This document shows positions 23,501 to 31,998 of a stretch of 64,000 bases of DNA, one piece after another. The stretch comes from Entomortierella parvispora (Eukaryota > Mortierellomycota > Mortierellomycetes > Mortierellales > Mortierellaceae). The first letter of the stretch is position 1. Each line of letters opens with the position of its first letter. The stretch covers positions 1 to 64,000 of the forward strand of contig OY752144.1 in the NCBI GenBank assembly GCA_963573315.1, in the 5' to 3' direction. The position numbers and the translations under genes were made by a program. Under the pieces are notes generated by a model. The model was not told where the DNA came from and ran no database searches. It saw only the letters and a list, made by a program, of their open reading frames with translations.

Positions 23501-25020
23501 GGGAGGGGAAGTGATCGGATATTGGAAATATCCACATCGGGGGGAGGAAGGAGACTGGAGAGAGAGAGACTGTTGTTGGAAATGGTGAAGGTGAAAGAAG
23601 TGAGGGTATCCCAACCAATGATGAAGGGGGTGCAAAGAGATTTGAGGACGTGGAAGGTGATCGTGGTACCGAGTACCAGAAACTGAACTGCGCCGAGCGT
23701 CTGTTCGACTATCCCAGTGGCTGTCATAACCGCGTGCTGCGAGTTCGGGAGAATGAGAGCATTCATACCTTCTTTTTCGATTAATTCAGCGGACATGCAA
23801 GATACTTCCGCGCCAGTGTCAACTAGCACTTCGGTTTCTGCACCTGCGAATGGAATTGTGAAAGAAGGGAAGCTGCGGGGTGTCAATTGCGTAGTGGTGA
23901 TGGATGCGACGGTGGGGGTGGAGTTGGCGGCAGGGACAATGGCGGTATTTGGCGACGATGTGGAAGGGGGTGACTGACGATTTGGACGGAGTTCAGGGAA
24001 GGTGGAGTAGCAACGGTGAGATGGGTGAGGGCCATTACAATGAGTGCAAGGGGAAAGGGGTGTGCGAGGTGAAGGAGTGGTTGGAGGTCGCTGAGGAACG
24101 TTGACGTGAGGGGTAGTAGGAGGCGGAGGAGGATTGGAGTGAATGTAGTCGGAGCAATCGTCAATAAATGTGATGAGGGTGTCCTTGCGGGACCACGACC
24201 CAGTGTAGAAACTGTTAAGGTGGAATTTATGACGATCATCGAGGTGAAAGTAGAACAAGCGACGCAACTCAGCTTGACTGAGGAACTCAAAGCGTTCCGC
24301 GGCTCTTAAGAAAGTGGAGGCATACTCATCGAAAGAGTGATTCGCTTTCTGTGCCGTGTGCGAAAACGCTTTGTCTCTTCTAGCACGAAGTTCGTCGGGG
24401 GTACAATAAAGGGGTCCAGCCAGGCGTTGGACAGCATCTTCGAATGAATCAGTGTCAAACGCTCGGGAGGAGGAAAGAATAGAGGGTGTGATGTGTGAAA
24501 GGGATTGTTTGAAGCAGGCGAATTTGAACTGTGGAGGGATATTGCGGGAGGTGAACAATTGTTGAAAGGAGTCAATGAAATCAGAAAACGGAAGGAAACC
24601 ATCCTCGTGGAAGCGAGGCCAATCACTTGGCTTTACCTCATACGAAGGAGGAACCGAACGCTTAAAGAAGAATAGGGAAGAAACTCTAGGGGTGGAAAAG
24701 TGTTGTTGAATGTGGACTGATTGGGAGGGGCGAGAGGACGCTGATAACCAGAGAGCCAACGAACAGAATAACAAGACTACAGCGGTACACAAAGAGCCAA
24801 GTAAAATGTAATCGTTGCTGAACCAGCAGGATGAATAGGAGAATGCATTGGAAAAAAGGAGACGAAAGAAGTCGGCCCACTGCGATGTGCGGGTCTGCTT
24901 CACAACGGGCAAAGGGACCGAAGAGAGAAAGAAGTTGGACAAAGAAAAGGCAGCAACGGGAGAGGGCACACTTAACAAGGAGAGACACATGAAGAGAAAG
25001 GGCCAGGTAAGGTCCACCAT
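20578..25020 (-). CDS. Gag-Pol polyprotein of LTR retrotransposon, copy A
   Basis: A single ORF of 1480 residues with no gag/pol frameshift. In order: two hydrophobic segments (about 5-28 and 71-94); a gag capsid-like region (about 125-290); a zinc-knuckle-like CTHCNGPHPSHRC (325-337); retropepsin with VLVDTGAE (about 399-406); reverse transcriptase (about 585-780) with YFDD near 731; RNase H (FADAACKRGLGAV onward, about 879-985); and integrase with its HHCC zinc finger ending CQKC near 1133 and catalytic D/D/E in LDFFGP, SDNGPP and VERF. The tail ends Pro/Asp-rich with no clear chromodomain. I chose the ATG at 25020, whose A is the last LTR base. The frame stays open 24 codons into the LTR here but not in copy B. 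Confidence 0.93.
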   Translation of the reverse strand: MVDLTWPFLFMCLSLLSVPSPVAAFSLSNFFLSSVPLPVVKQTRTSQWADFFRLLFSNAFSYSSCWFSNDYILLGSLCTAVVLLFCSLALWLSASSRPSQSVHIQQHFSTPRVSSLFFFKRSVPPSYEVKPSDWPRFHEDGFLPFSDFIDSFQQLFTSRNIPPQFKFACFKQSLSHITPSILSSSRAFDTDSFEDAVQRLAGPLYCTPDELRARRDKAFSHTAQKANHSFDEYASTFLRAAERFEFLSQAELRRLFYFHLDDRHKFHLNSFYTGSWSRKDTLITFIDDCSDYIHSNPPPPPTTPHVNVPQRPPTTPSPRTPLSPCTHCNGPHPSHRCYSTFPELRPNRQSPPSTSSPNTAIVPAANSTPTVASITTTQLTPRSFPSFTIPFAGAETEVLVDTGAEVSCMSAELIEKEGMNALILPNSQHAVMTATGIVEQTLGAVQFLVLGTTITFHVLKSLCTPFIIGWDTLTSFTFTISNNSLSLSSLLPPPDVDISNIRSLPLPPPNNNSIFIPFTSSSSLPLRPLRRLLAVIPYDPTAHLNRLLEANSDIFASNPSAPPKSHLTHFSIDTGKALPIQSRGYPQPPGTKRIIDRHIDSMLADGIISPSFSPWCSPVVIIGKKDGSERFCVDYSKVNAVTVQDAYPIPRIDLLLAALGGAFVYSSLDMAAAYWQIPIEVMTALKLAFVCHRGLFQWNRMPFGATTAPATLQRTLNSVFAALLYKCVVIYFDDIIIFSPSLAQHLVDLQTVFDLLRASGFSLKRSKCHFLQKELKVLGFVVSASGISTDPDKIAAIVKYPTPVKVKDVLSFIGMAGQYRVFIRAFSLTAAPLHALTRKNTPFLWSEQCQQAFQKLKDLLTSAPILVHANFSLPFHLFADAACKRGLGAVLAQYDENGHLHPIAFASRGLLPAEKNYTVTEVEALAIVWALKKKFHQYVYGTHFHIHTDHSNLRFITSMKEADGRIARWRLFLHKYTYIVHYIPGSRNVVADALSRHPLPVVASISLHRFPAFNSLVLPPEVIVIRDDAHIIEEQQKDPLCISIFEKLHSDPRYILVRGILHHIFFPPHNPTRAHFQIVLPPIFHPYVCYLAHDIPLSAHQGSSKAIFRIRAQYWWPTMDSDIKAYVRSCQKCQEFKSGQKHAVAYRPTTSDAPFIRVALDFFGPLPTSSSGFKYVLVIQDMFTRFVNLIPLQSTATPEFIQALSTQYFPIHGIPLEFVSDNGPPFSSTFAQVFASTLGIGLRYAPAYHPQSNGMVERFMATLRCMITAYLEAPTIGSTTKTSANDRKILQEKQSNWDRFLPHFAFAYNTSFHPAIHDTPFFLAHGRDPRHPLNTISLPDISSTLSNTSPTFSSQHHFFSSLIDARTATAISHELFSPPPFDSSSWPIGMAVWLYTPPTTSGLIVAKFRKCWIGPCRVSAVRSHDIRDLVDPQQRSHTRIHVSRLKPFFTRDGPAPEPAMVPAVEPAAVPLPDPDDASDL
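25006..25019 (-). other. Primer-binding site, copy A
   Basis: TGGTGGACCTTACC follows the 5' LTR directly, with no spacer. TGG at the LTR edge pairs with a tRNA 3' CCA end. The tRNA species cannot be named from this window. The Gag-Pol ATG overlaps it (A from the LTR, TG from the site). Confidence 0.7.
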
Positions 25021-25437
25021 GTTGGGATGAGAGTGGCTTGGGGCCATCGAGGGGGATTGAGGGGCAGCGAGAGGGATCAGAGGAGGAAACAAGCTCGATT
25101 AAATTAAACGAGAAAAGAAGGCAAGAGAAGGAAAATATCCAGAATAAGATAGACATGGAATAAAAGAGGAAGAAGTGAGAATAATTTTATGGAAGGGAAT
25201 TCTGAAGTTGTTTCTACTATGGCATGGCTACTATTTATACTGGATGGGGCCTGGGCTTGACTGAAGAGCTTGTACTGTGCGGCGACTTGGCATTGCGGCG
25301 GCGTCTTGGCATTGCGACGGCGTCTTGGCAATAGCCGTTCGGGCTCCAAGGGGCTCAATGGTTCGAGTAAAGCAAACAAGATATCTTTGGAAAGCGATAG
25401 TGGTGGCTTAGCTGCTAGGACAGCTGGCACCCTGACA
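25020..25437 (-). repeat. LTR, 5' end of copy A
   Basis: 418 bp, identical by eye to the LTR at 19061-19478. The near absence of differences between the two LTRs of copy A points to a recent insertion. Confidence 0.95.
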
Positions 25438-25441
25438 AAAA
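25438..25441. other. AAAA junction between the two retrotransposons
   Basis: Only AAAA separates the end of copy A from the start of copy B. AAAA also flanks the pair on the left (19057-19060) and right (31824-31827). This fits copy B inserting into the target duplication of copy A, or the reverse. Confidence 0.8.
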
Positions 25442-25859
25442 TGTGGGGATGAGAGTGGCTTGGGGCCATCGAGGGGGATTGAGGGGCAGCGAGAGGGATC
25501 AGAGGAGGAAACAAGCTCGATTAAATTAAACGAGAAAAGAAGGCAAGAGAAGGAAAATATCCAGAATAAGATAGACATGGAATAAAAGAGGAAGAAGTGA
25601 GAATAATTTTATGGAAGGGAATTCTGAAGTTGTTTCTACTATGGCATGGCTACTATTTATACTGGATGGGGCCTGGGCTTGACTGAAGAGCTTGTACTGT
25701 GCGGCGACTTGGCATTGCGGCGGCGTCTTGGCATTGCGACGGCGTCTTGGCAATAGCCGTTCGGGCTCCAAGGGGCTCAATGGTTCGAGTAAAGCAAACA
25801 AGATATCTTTGGAAAGCGATAGTGGTGGCTTAGCTGCTAGGACAGCTGGCACCCTGACA
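25442..25859 (-). repeat. LTR, 3' end of copy B
   Basis: 418 bp; begins TGTGGGGATGAG where copy A LTRs have TGTTGGGATGAG, and ends CACCCTGACA. It is followed by the same G-rich tract (minus sense) as copy A. Confidence 0.95.
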
Positions 25860-26032
25860 CTCCCCGGCCAAAGACGAGGCCATGCCGAGCAAGAAAACGA
25901 AAGAGACGAAGAGAAGAACGAAAGGAAAATAGATAGAGAAAACGAAAAGACGTTGGAAGAAAAAGGAAGAAGTTTTTTTTTTTTTTTTTTTTTTTTTGAA
26001 AGTGAAAGTGTACGAACGAAAAAAAGAGGTGG

Positions 26033-26611
26033 TTAAAAGGGACTGTGGTTAAGAAAGGTGGTGTAAAAGATGCGATACTCATAATAAGCTTGCTTGTGGA
26101 TCTCCATGACGTGCTGGCGCTGAGCTTCTAAGGCAGCCAGTTGGGCCACGGCAATATCGAGCGTCCATTGGTCTTTTGAGGCGACGGCTGAGTGCAACAT
26201 TGAACGGAATTTGTCTGACTGTCTGTCTATATATTTTAGACGTTCTCGTTGATATTCCAAATAAGAGGTCATTTGAGCGTTGTTTGCTGTGAAGTTGGTG
26301 TCATCGGTTGGTGGTGGTAGAGCTGTCACCCGAGATTGTTTGATTTTGATGTTTTCGGGCTGAATGAGGTGAGGTGGAGGTAGCTGTGGAGTTGAAACTT
26401 TTACTGTTTTAAGAGATTGAGTGGGGCGCTGAGTGGACGGTTGGTGAGGTGTCTGCGGCGGCGAAGGTGTTGGTGATGGTTCTCGAGACGTCGAGGGGCT
26501 GATGTTGTCGGACGATTTGTATGTTTTGCCGGCTTCAGTTGGACGTTGTGGTGGAGAGCTGGGGGGCGAGGGTGATGCTTCATGTTGTTGGGACGAGTTG
26601 CGGGGCGACAT
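26033..26611 (-). CDS. Retrotransposon extra ORF between pol and 3' LTR, copy B (unknown function)
   Basis: 192 residues, the counterpart of the ORF at 19648-20226. It differs by Phe for Tyr (TNF) and Ser for Ala (MTS) in the middle and is otherwise the same by eye. It has a Pro/Ser-rich first half and a helical, probably coiled-coil second half. No known domain was recognised. Confidence 0.75.
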   Translation of the reverse strand: MSPRNSSQQHEASPSPPSSPPQRPTEAGKTYKSSDNISPSTSREPSPTPSPPQTPHQPSTQRPTQSLKTVKVSTPQLPPPHLIQPENIKIKQSRVTALPPPTDDTNFTANNAQMTSYLEYQRERLKYIDRQSDKFRSMLHSAVASKDQWTLDIAVAQLAALEAQRQHVMEIHKQAYYEYRIFYTTFLNHSPF

Positions 26612-26962
26612 AGTGAAGTGAGGTTGGCGAAGGTGATAATGAGTTTTGGAGGAGATGGAGGAATGAGAAATGGGGAATGGAGTGTTTAAAAGAAAAAGTG
26701 GGAAATGGGGATGGTGAATGGGAATAGGGGCGACGAATGGAGAGTGAAAGGGGCATGGTGAAGGTGAAGACGGTGATTGGTGAAAAGAATGAAGTGACGG
26801 ATGAAGGGGAGTGGTGTGATTAAGTGAAAAGGAATGAGGTGATCGAGTGAAAGAAGGAAAATGCGACGGTGAGGAAGATGATTGGATGGGAGAGATGTGT
26901 GGGCGAGGAAAAGGAAAAGGAGGGGGGATACTTTACCAAGGGCTGTGGTCCGAGCGCAAATC

Positions 26963-29900
26963 TTAAAGATCGGAAGCGTCGTCCGGGTCCGGCAGAGGGA
27001 CTGCGGCGGGCTCTACCGCAGGGACCATAGCGGGTTCAGGGGCCGGACCATCTCTTGTGAAGAACGGTTTAAGGCGCGAGACATGGATCCGGGTGTGAGA
27101 TCGTTGTTGAGGATCAACCAGATCGCGGATATCGTGGGAACGGACGGCAGAGACACGGCAAGGACCAATCCAACACTTACGGAACTTTGCAACAATAAGA
27201 CCAGAGGTGGTAGGAGGAGTGTAAAGCCACACTGCCATACCAATGGGCCAAGAAGAAGAATCAAACGGTGGAGGGGAAAAGAGTTCGTGTGAAATGGCGG
27301 TTGCTGTGCGGGCGTCGATGAGGGAGGAGAAAAAGTGATGTTGAGAAGAGAAGGTGGGGGAGGTGTTGGAGAGAGTGGAGGAAATATCGGGAAGAGAGAT
27401 GGTGTTGAGAGGATGGCGAGGATCGCGGCCATGGGCAAGGAAGAAAGGAGTGTCATGGATGGCAGGGTGGAAGGAAGTGTTGTATGCAAAAGCGAAGTGA
27501 GGAAGGAAACGGTCCCAGTTACTTTGTTTTTCTTGAAGGATCTTGCGATCATTGGCGGAGGTCTTGGTGGTACTGCCGATGGTAGGGGCCTCAAGGTAGG
27601 CGGTGATCATGCAACGGAGAGTAGCCATGAACCGTTCGACCATACCGTTAGACTGAGGGTGGTACGCTGGAGCGTAACGGAGCCCAATACCAAGGGTAGA
27701 CGCAAATACTTGGGCAAAAGTAGAGCTGAAAGGAGGGCCATTGTCCGATACAAACTCTAAGGGTATACCATGGATAGGAAAATACTGTGTAGACAGGGCT
27801 TGGATGAACTCAGGGGTAGCGGTGGATTGAAGAGGGATAAGATTGACAAAACGCGTAAACATATCTTGGATCACCAAAACATATTTGAACCCTGAAGAAG
27901 ATGTAGGAAGGGGGCCAAAGAAATCCAACGCAACACGAATAAAGGGGGCATCACTGGTGGTGGGACGATAGGCAACTGCATGCTTCTGTCCAGACTTGAA
28001 CTCTTGACACTTCTGGCAACTGCGAACATATGCCTTAATGTCAGAGTCCATGGTGGGCCACCAGTATTGAGCTCGAATACGAAAAATAGCTTTGGACGAT
28101 CCTTGGTGAGCACTCAAGGGAATGTCGTGGGCCAGATAACAAACGTAAGGGTGAAAAATGGGGGGAAGCACGATTTGGAAATGGGCACGGGTAGGATTGT
28201 GTGGGGGGAAGAAGATGTGATGCAAGATACCTCTTACCAGGATATAGCGAGGGTCCGAGTGGAGTTTTTCAAAGATGGAGATGCAAAGAGGGTCTTTTTG
28301 TTGTTCTTCAATGATGTGGGCATCATCTCGAATGACAATGACTTCAGGGGGCAGAACGAGGGAGTTAAAAGCAGGGAAACGGTGAAGGGAGATGGAAGCA
28401 ACAACAGGTAAAGGGTGACGAGAAAGGGCATCTGCAACGACGTTGCGAGAGCCTGGAATGTAGTGAACAATGTAGGTGTACTTATGAAGGAAGAGACGCC
28501 AACGGGCAATGCGACCGTCAGCCTCCTTCATTGAAGTGATGAAACGAAGATTGGAGTGATCGGTGTGAATGTGGAAGTGGGTACCATAAACATATTGATG
28601 AAATTTCTTCTTCAGGGCCCACACGATTGCAAGAGCTTCTACTTCAGTTACCGTGTAGTTCTTTTCGGCCGGCAGGAGGCCACGACTGGCAAAGGCGATA
28701 GGATGAAGATGACCATTCTCATCATACTGGGCAAGCACGGCACCCAGGCCACGCTTACACGCGGCATCGGCAAAGAGGTGAAAGGGCAAGGAGAAATTGG
28801 CATGAACAAGGATAGGGGCGGACGTTAACAGGTCTTTAAGCTTTTGGAAGGCTTGCTGACACTGCTCAGACCAAAGAAAGGGGGTGTTTTTGCGGGTAAG
28901 GGCGTGAAGGGGGGCAGCAGTTAAAGAGAAAGCACGAATAAAGACGCGATACTGTCCGGCCATACCAATAAAAGAAAGAACGTCCTTGACTTTGACTGGT
29001 GTGGGATACTTAACGATGGCAGCGATCTTGTCAGGATCTGTGCTGATACCGCTAGCGGAGACCACAAAGCCCAGAACTTTCAATTCTTTTTGTAGGAAAT
29101 GACACTTGGACCGTTTCAAAGAAAATCCACTCGCACGAAGCAAATCAAAGACTGTTTGAAGGTCAACAAGATGCTGTGCTAGGGAGGGGGAGAAAATGAT
29201 GATGTCGTCGAAGTAGATAACCACACACTTGTAGAGAAGGGCAGCAAAAACAGAATTGAGTGTACGTTGAAGGGTGGCCGGTGCTGTTGTAGCTCCAAAA
29301 GGCATGCGATTCCACTGAAAGAGGCCGCGATGACAGACAAAAGCCAGTTTAAGAGCGGTCATCACTTCAATAGGAATTTGCCAATAGGCAGCAGCCATAT
29401 CAAGGGAAGAATAAACAAACGCACCACCCAAGGCAGCCAGGAGGAGATCAATGCGGGGAATGGGATACGCGTCCTGAACTGTAACAGCGTTAACCTTGGA
29501 GTAATCCACACAAAACCGCTCACTACCATCCTTTTTACCAATGATCACAACGGGGGAACACCAAGGAGAAAAGGAAGGGGAAATGATACCGTCCGCCAAC
29601 ATTGAATCAATGTGACGATCGATAATTCGTTTTGTGCCAGGGGGTTGAGGATAACCACGCGATTGAATGGGGAGGGCTTTGCCCGTGTCAATGGAGAAAT
29701 GAGTGAGATGGGATTTGGGAGGAGCTGAAGGATTGGAGGCAAAAATATCGGAGTTGGCTTCAAGGAGGCGATTGAGATGAGCAGTGGGATCGTAGGGGAT
29801 TACGGCGAGAAGGCGACGAAGAGGGCGGAGTGGAAGGGAGGAGGATGAGGTGAAAGGGATGAAGATGGAGTTATTGTTGGGAGGAGGGAGGGGAAGTGAT

Positions 29901-31405
29901 CGGATATTGGAAATATCCACATCGGGGGGAGGAAGGAGACTGGAGAGAGAGAGACTGTTGTTGGAAATGGTGAAGGTGAAAGAAGTGAGGGTATCCCAAC
30001 CAATGATGAAGGGGGTGCAAAGAGATTTGAGGACGTGGAAGGTGATCGTGGTACCGAGTACCAGAAACTGAACTGCGCCGAGCGTCTGTTCGACTATCCC
30101 AGTGGCTGTCATAACCGCGTGCTGCGAGTTCGGGAGAATGAGAGCATTCATACCTTCTTTTTCGATTAATTCAGCGGACATGCAAGATACTTCCGCGCCA
30201 GTGTCAACTAGCACTTCGGTTTCTGCACCTGCGAATGGAATTGTGAAAGAAGGGAAGCTGCGGGGTGTCAATTGCGTAGTGGTGATGGATGCGACGGTGG
30301 GGGTGGAGTTGGCGGCAGGGACAATGGCGGTATTTGGCGACGATGTGGAAGGGGGTGACTGACGATTTGGACGGAGTTCAGGGAAGGTGGAGTAGCAACG
30401 GTGAGATGGGTGAGGGCCATTACAATGAGTGCAAGGGGAAAGGGGTGTGCGAGGTGAAGGAGTGGTTGGAGGTCGCTGAGGAACGTTGACGTGAGGGGTA
30501 GTAGGAGGCGGAGGAGGATTGGAGTGAATGTAGTCGGAGCAATCGTCAATAAATGTGATGAGGGTGTCCTTGCGGGACCACGACCCAGTGTAGAAACTGT
30601 TAAGGTGGAACTTATGACGATCATCGAGGTGAAAGTAGAACAAGCGACGCAACTCAGCTTGACTGAGGAACTCAAAGCGTTCCGCGGCTCTTAAGAAAGT
30701 GGAGGCATACTCATCGAAAGAGTGATTCGCTTTCTGTGCCGTGTGCGAAAACGCTTTGTCTCTTCTAGCACGAAGTTCGTCGGGGGTACAATAAAGGGGT
30801 CCAGCCAGGCGTTGGACAGCATCTTCGAATGAATCAGTGTCAAACGCTCGGGAGGAGGAAAGAATAGAGGGTGTGATGTGTGAAAGGGATTGTTTGAAGC
30901 AGGCGAATTTGAACTGTGGAGGGATATTGCGGGAGGTGAACAATTGTTGAAAGGAGTCAATGAAATCAGAAAACGGAAGGAAACCATCCTCGTGGAAGCG
31001 AGGCCAATCACTTGGCTTTACCTCATACGAAGGAGGAACCGAACGCTTAAAGAAGAATAGGGAAGAAACTCTAGGGGTGGAAAAGTGTTGTTGAATGTGG
31101 ACTGATTGGGAGGGGCGAGAGGACGCTGATAACCAGAGAGCCAACGAACAGAATAACAAGACTACAGCGGTACACAAAGAGCCAAGTAAAATGTAATCGT
31201 TGCTGAACCAGCAGGATGAATAGGAGAATGCATTGGAAAAAAGGAGACGAAAGAAGTCGGCCCACTGCGATGTGCGGGTCTGCTTCACAACGGGCAAAGG
31301 GACCGAAGAGAGAAAGAAGTTGGACAAAGAAAAGGCAACAACGGGAGAGGGCACACTTAACAAGGAGAGACACATGAAGAGAAAGGGCCAGGTAAGGTCC
31401 ACCAT
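26963..31405 (-). CDS. Gag-Pol polyprotein of LTR retrotransposon, copy B
   Basis: 1480 residues with the same domain order and motifs as copy A (two N-terminal hydrophobic segments, zinc knuckle, DTGA protease, YFDD reverse transcriptase, RNase H, HHCC and DDE integrase). The only N-terminal change seen is VVAF for VAAF. In this copy one extra G in the LTR breaks the reading frame upstream, so the ATG at the LTR/primer-site boundary is the first usable in-frame start. That supports the same start in copy A. Confidence 0.93.
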   Translation of the reverse strand: MVDLTWPFLFMCLSLLSVPSPVVAFSLSNFFLSSVPLPVVKQTRTSQWADFFRLLFSNAFSYSSCWFSNDYILLGSLCTAVVLLFCSLALWLSASSRPSQSVHIQQHFSTPRVSSLFFFKRSVPPSYEVKPSDWPRFHEDGFLPFSDFIDSFQQLFTSRNIPPQFKFACFKQSLSHITPSILSSSRAFDTDSFEDAVQRLAGPLYCTPDELRARRDKAFSHTAQKANHSFDEYASTFLRAAERFEFLSQAELRRLFYFHLDDRHKFHLNSFYTGSWSRKDTLITFIDDCSDYIHSNPPPPPTTPHVNVPQRPPTTPSPRTPLSPCTHCNGPHPSHRCYSTFPELRPNRQSPPSTSSPNTAIVPAANSTPTVASITTTQLTPRSFPSFTIPFAGAETEVLVDTGAEVSCMSAELIEKEGMNALILPNSQHAVMTATGIVEQTLGAVQFLVLGTTITFHVLKSLCTPFIIGWDTLTSFTFTISNNSLSLSSLLPPPDVDISNIRSLPLPPPNNNSIFIPFTSSSSLPLRPLRRLLAVIPYDPTAHLNRLLEANSDIFASNPSAPPKSHLTHFSIDTGKALPIQSRGYPQPPGTKRIIDRHIDSMLADGIISPSFSPWCSPVVIIGKKDGSERFCVDYSKVNAVTVQDAYPIPRIDLLLAALGGAFVYSSLDMAAAYWQIPIEVMTALKLAFVCHRGLFQWNRMPFGATTAPATLQRTLNSVFAALLYKCVVIYFDDIIIFSPSLAQHLVDLQTVFDLLRASGFSLKRSKCHFLQKELKVLGFVVSASGISTDPDKIAAIVKYPTPVKVKDVLSFIGMAGQYRVFIRAFSLTAAPLHALTRKNTPFLWSEQCQQAFQKLKDLLTSAPILVHANFSLPFHLFADAACKRGLGAVLAQYDENGHLHPIAFASRGLLPAEKNYTVTEVEALAIVWALKKKFHQYVYGTHFHIHTDHSNLRFITSMKEADGRIARWRLFLHKYTYIVHYIPGSRNVVADALSRHPLPVVASISLHRFPAFNSLVLPPEVIVIRDDAHIIEEQQKDPLCISIFEKLHSDPRYILVRGILHHIFFPPHNPTRAHFQIVLPPIFHPYVCYLAHDIPLSAHQGSSKAIFRIRAQYWWPTMDSDIKAYVRSCQKCQEFKSGQKHAVAYRPTTSDAPFIRVALDFFGPLPTSSSGFKYVLVIQDMFTRFVNLIPLQSTATPEFIQALSTQYFPIHGIPLEFVSDNGPPFSSTFAQVFASTLGIGLRYAPAYHPQSNGMVERFMATLRCMITAYLEAPTIGSTTKTSANDRKILQEKQSNWDRFLPHFAFAYNTSFHPAIHDTPFFLAHGRDPRHPLNTISLPDISSTLSNTSPTFSSQHHFFSSLIDARTATAISHELFSPPPFDSSSWPIGMAVWLYTPPTTSGLIVAKFRKCWIGPCRVSAVRSHDIRDLVDPQQRSHTRIHVSRLKPFFTRDGPAPEPAMVPAVEPAAVPLPDPDDASDL
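31391..31404 (-). other. Primer-binding site, copy B
   Basis: TGGTGGACCTTACC directly after the 5' LTR, as in copy A. Confidence 0.7.
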
Positions 31406-31823
31406 GTTGGGGATGAGAGTGGCTTGGGGCCATCGAGGGGGATTGAGGGGCAGCGAGAGGGATCAGAGGAGGAAACAAGCTCGATTAAATTAAACGAGAA
31501 AAGAAGGCAAGAGAAGGAAAATATCCAGAATAAGATAGACATGGAATAAAAGAGGAAGAAGTGAGAATAATTTTATGGAAGGGAATTCTGAAGTTGTTTC
31601 TACTATGGCATGGCTACTATTTATACTGGATGGGGCCTGGGCTTGACTGAAGAGCTTGTACTGTGCGGCGACTTGGCATTGCGGCGGCGTCTTGGCATTG
31701 CGACGGCGTCTTGGCAATAGCCGTTCGGGCTCCAAGGGGCTCAATGGTTCGAGTAAAGCAAACAAGATATCTTTGGAAAGCGATAGTGGTGGCTTAGCTG
31801 CTAGGACAGCTGGCACCCTGACA
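31405..31823 (-). repeat. LTR, 5' end of copy B
   Basis: 419 bp; begins TGTTGGGGATGAG with one extra G relative to copy A and ends CACCCTGACA. It is the closest retrotransposon sequence to NOP58. Confidence 0.95.
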
Positions 31824-31998
31824 AAAATTGGTCACGTTTTTTTTTGGGCAAGGGAAAAAAAAGAAAAAAAAGAAAACACAACAAACAGTCACTACTCGCT
31901 GCTGTTTGTTGTGCAGTGTCTCTTTTTCTTTTTTTTTTTCCTTCTCACATTCATTCCATCCTTCACCTCTTCCCTCCCTCTCATATCTCCATCCTACC

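Larger units (their letters stand above)
19061..25437 (-). mobile_element. Full-length Ty3/gypsy-type LTR retrotransposon, copy A
   Basis: 6377 bp, bounded by 418-bp LTRs at 19061-19478 and 25020-25437 with TG...CA ends. On the minus strand the order is 5' LTR, primer-binding site, Gag-Pol ORF (protease, RT, RNase H, integrase), a separate 192-codon ORF, an A-run of 24, a G-rich polypurine tract next to the LTR, then 3' LTR. Domain order places it in Metaviridae (Ty3/gypsy). The flanks are AAAA on both sides, consistent with a short target duplication. All ORFs are open, so it is probably recent and possibly active. Confidence 0.95.
25442..31823 (-). mobile_element. Full-length Ty3/gypsy-type LTR retrotransposon, copy B
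   Basis: 6382 bp, same orientation and organisation as copy A, with LTRs at 25442-25859 and 31405-31823. The two copies differ at only a few positions I could see: a few substitutions in the internal region, an A-run of 25 rather than 24, and small changes at the first bases of the LTRs. It ends 175 bases before the NOP58 start codon. Confidence 0.95.

Noticed and set aside
20950..24309. Plus-strand ORFs inside the retrotransposon copies
   Set aside because: They are antisense shadows of the Gag-Pol frame, repeated in both copies simply because the copies are alike, and have no family features.
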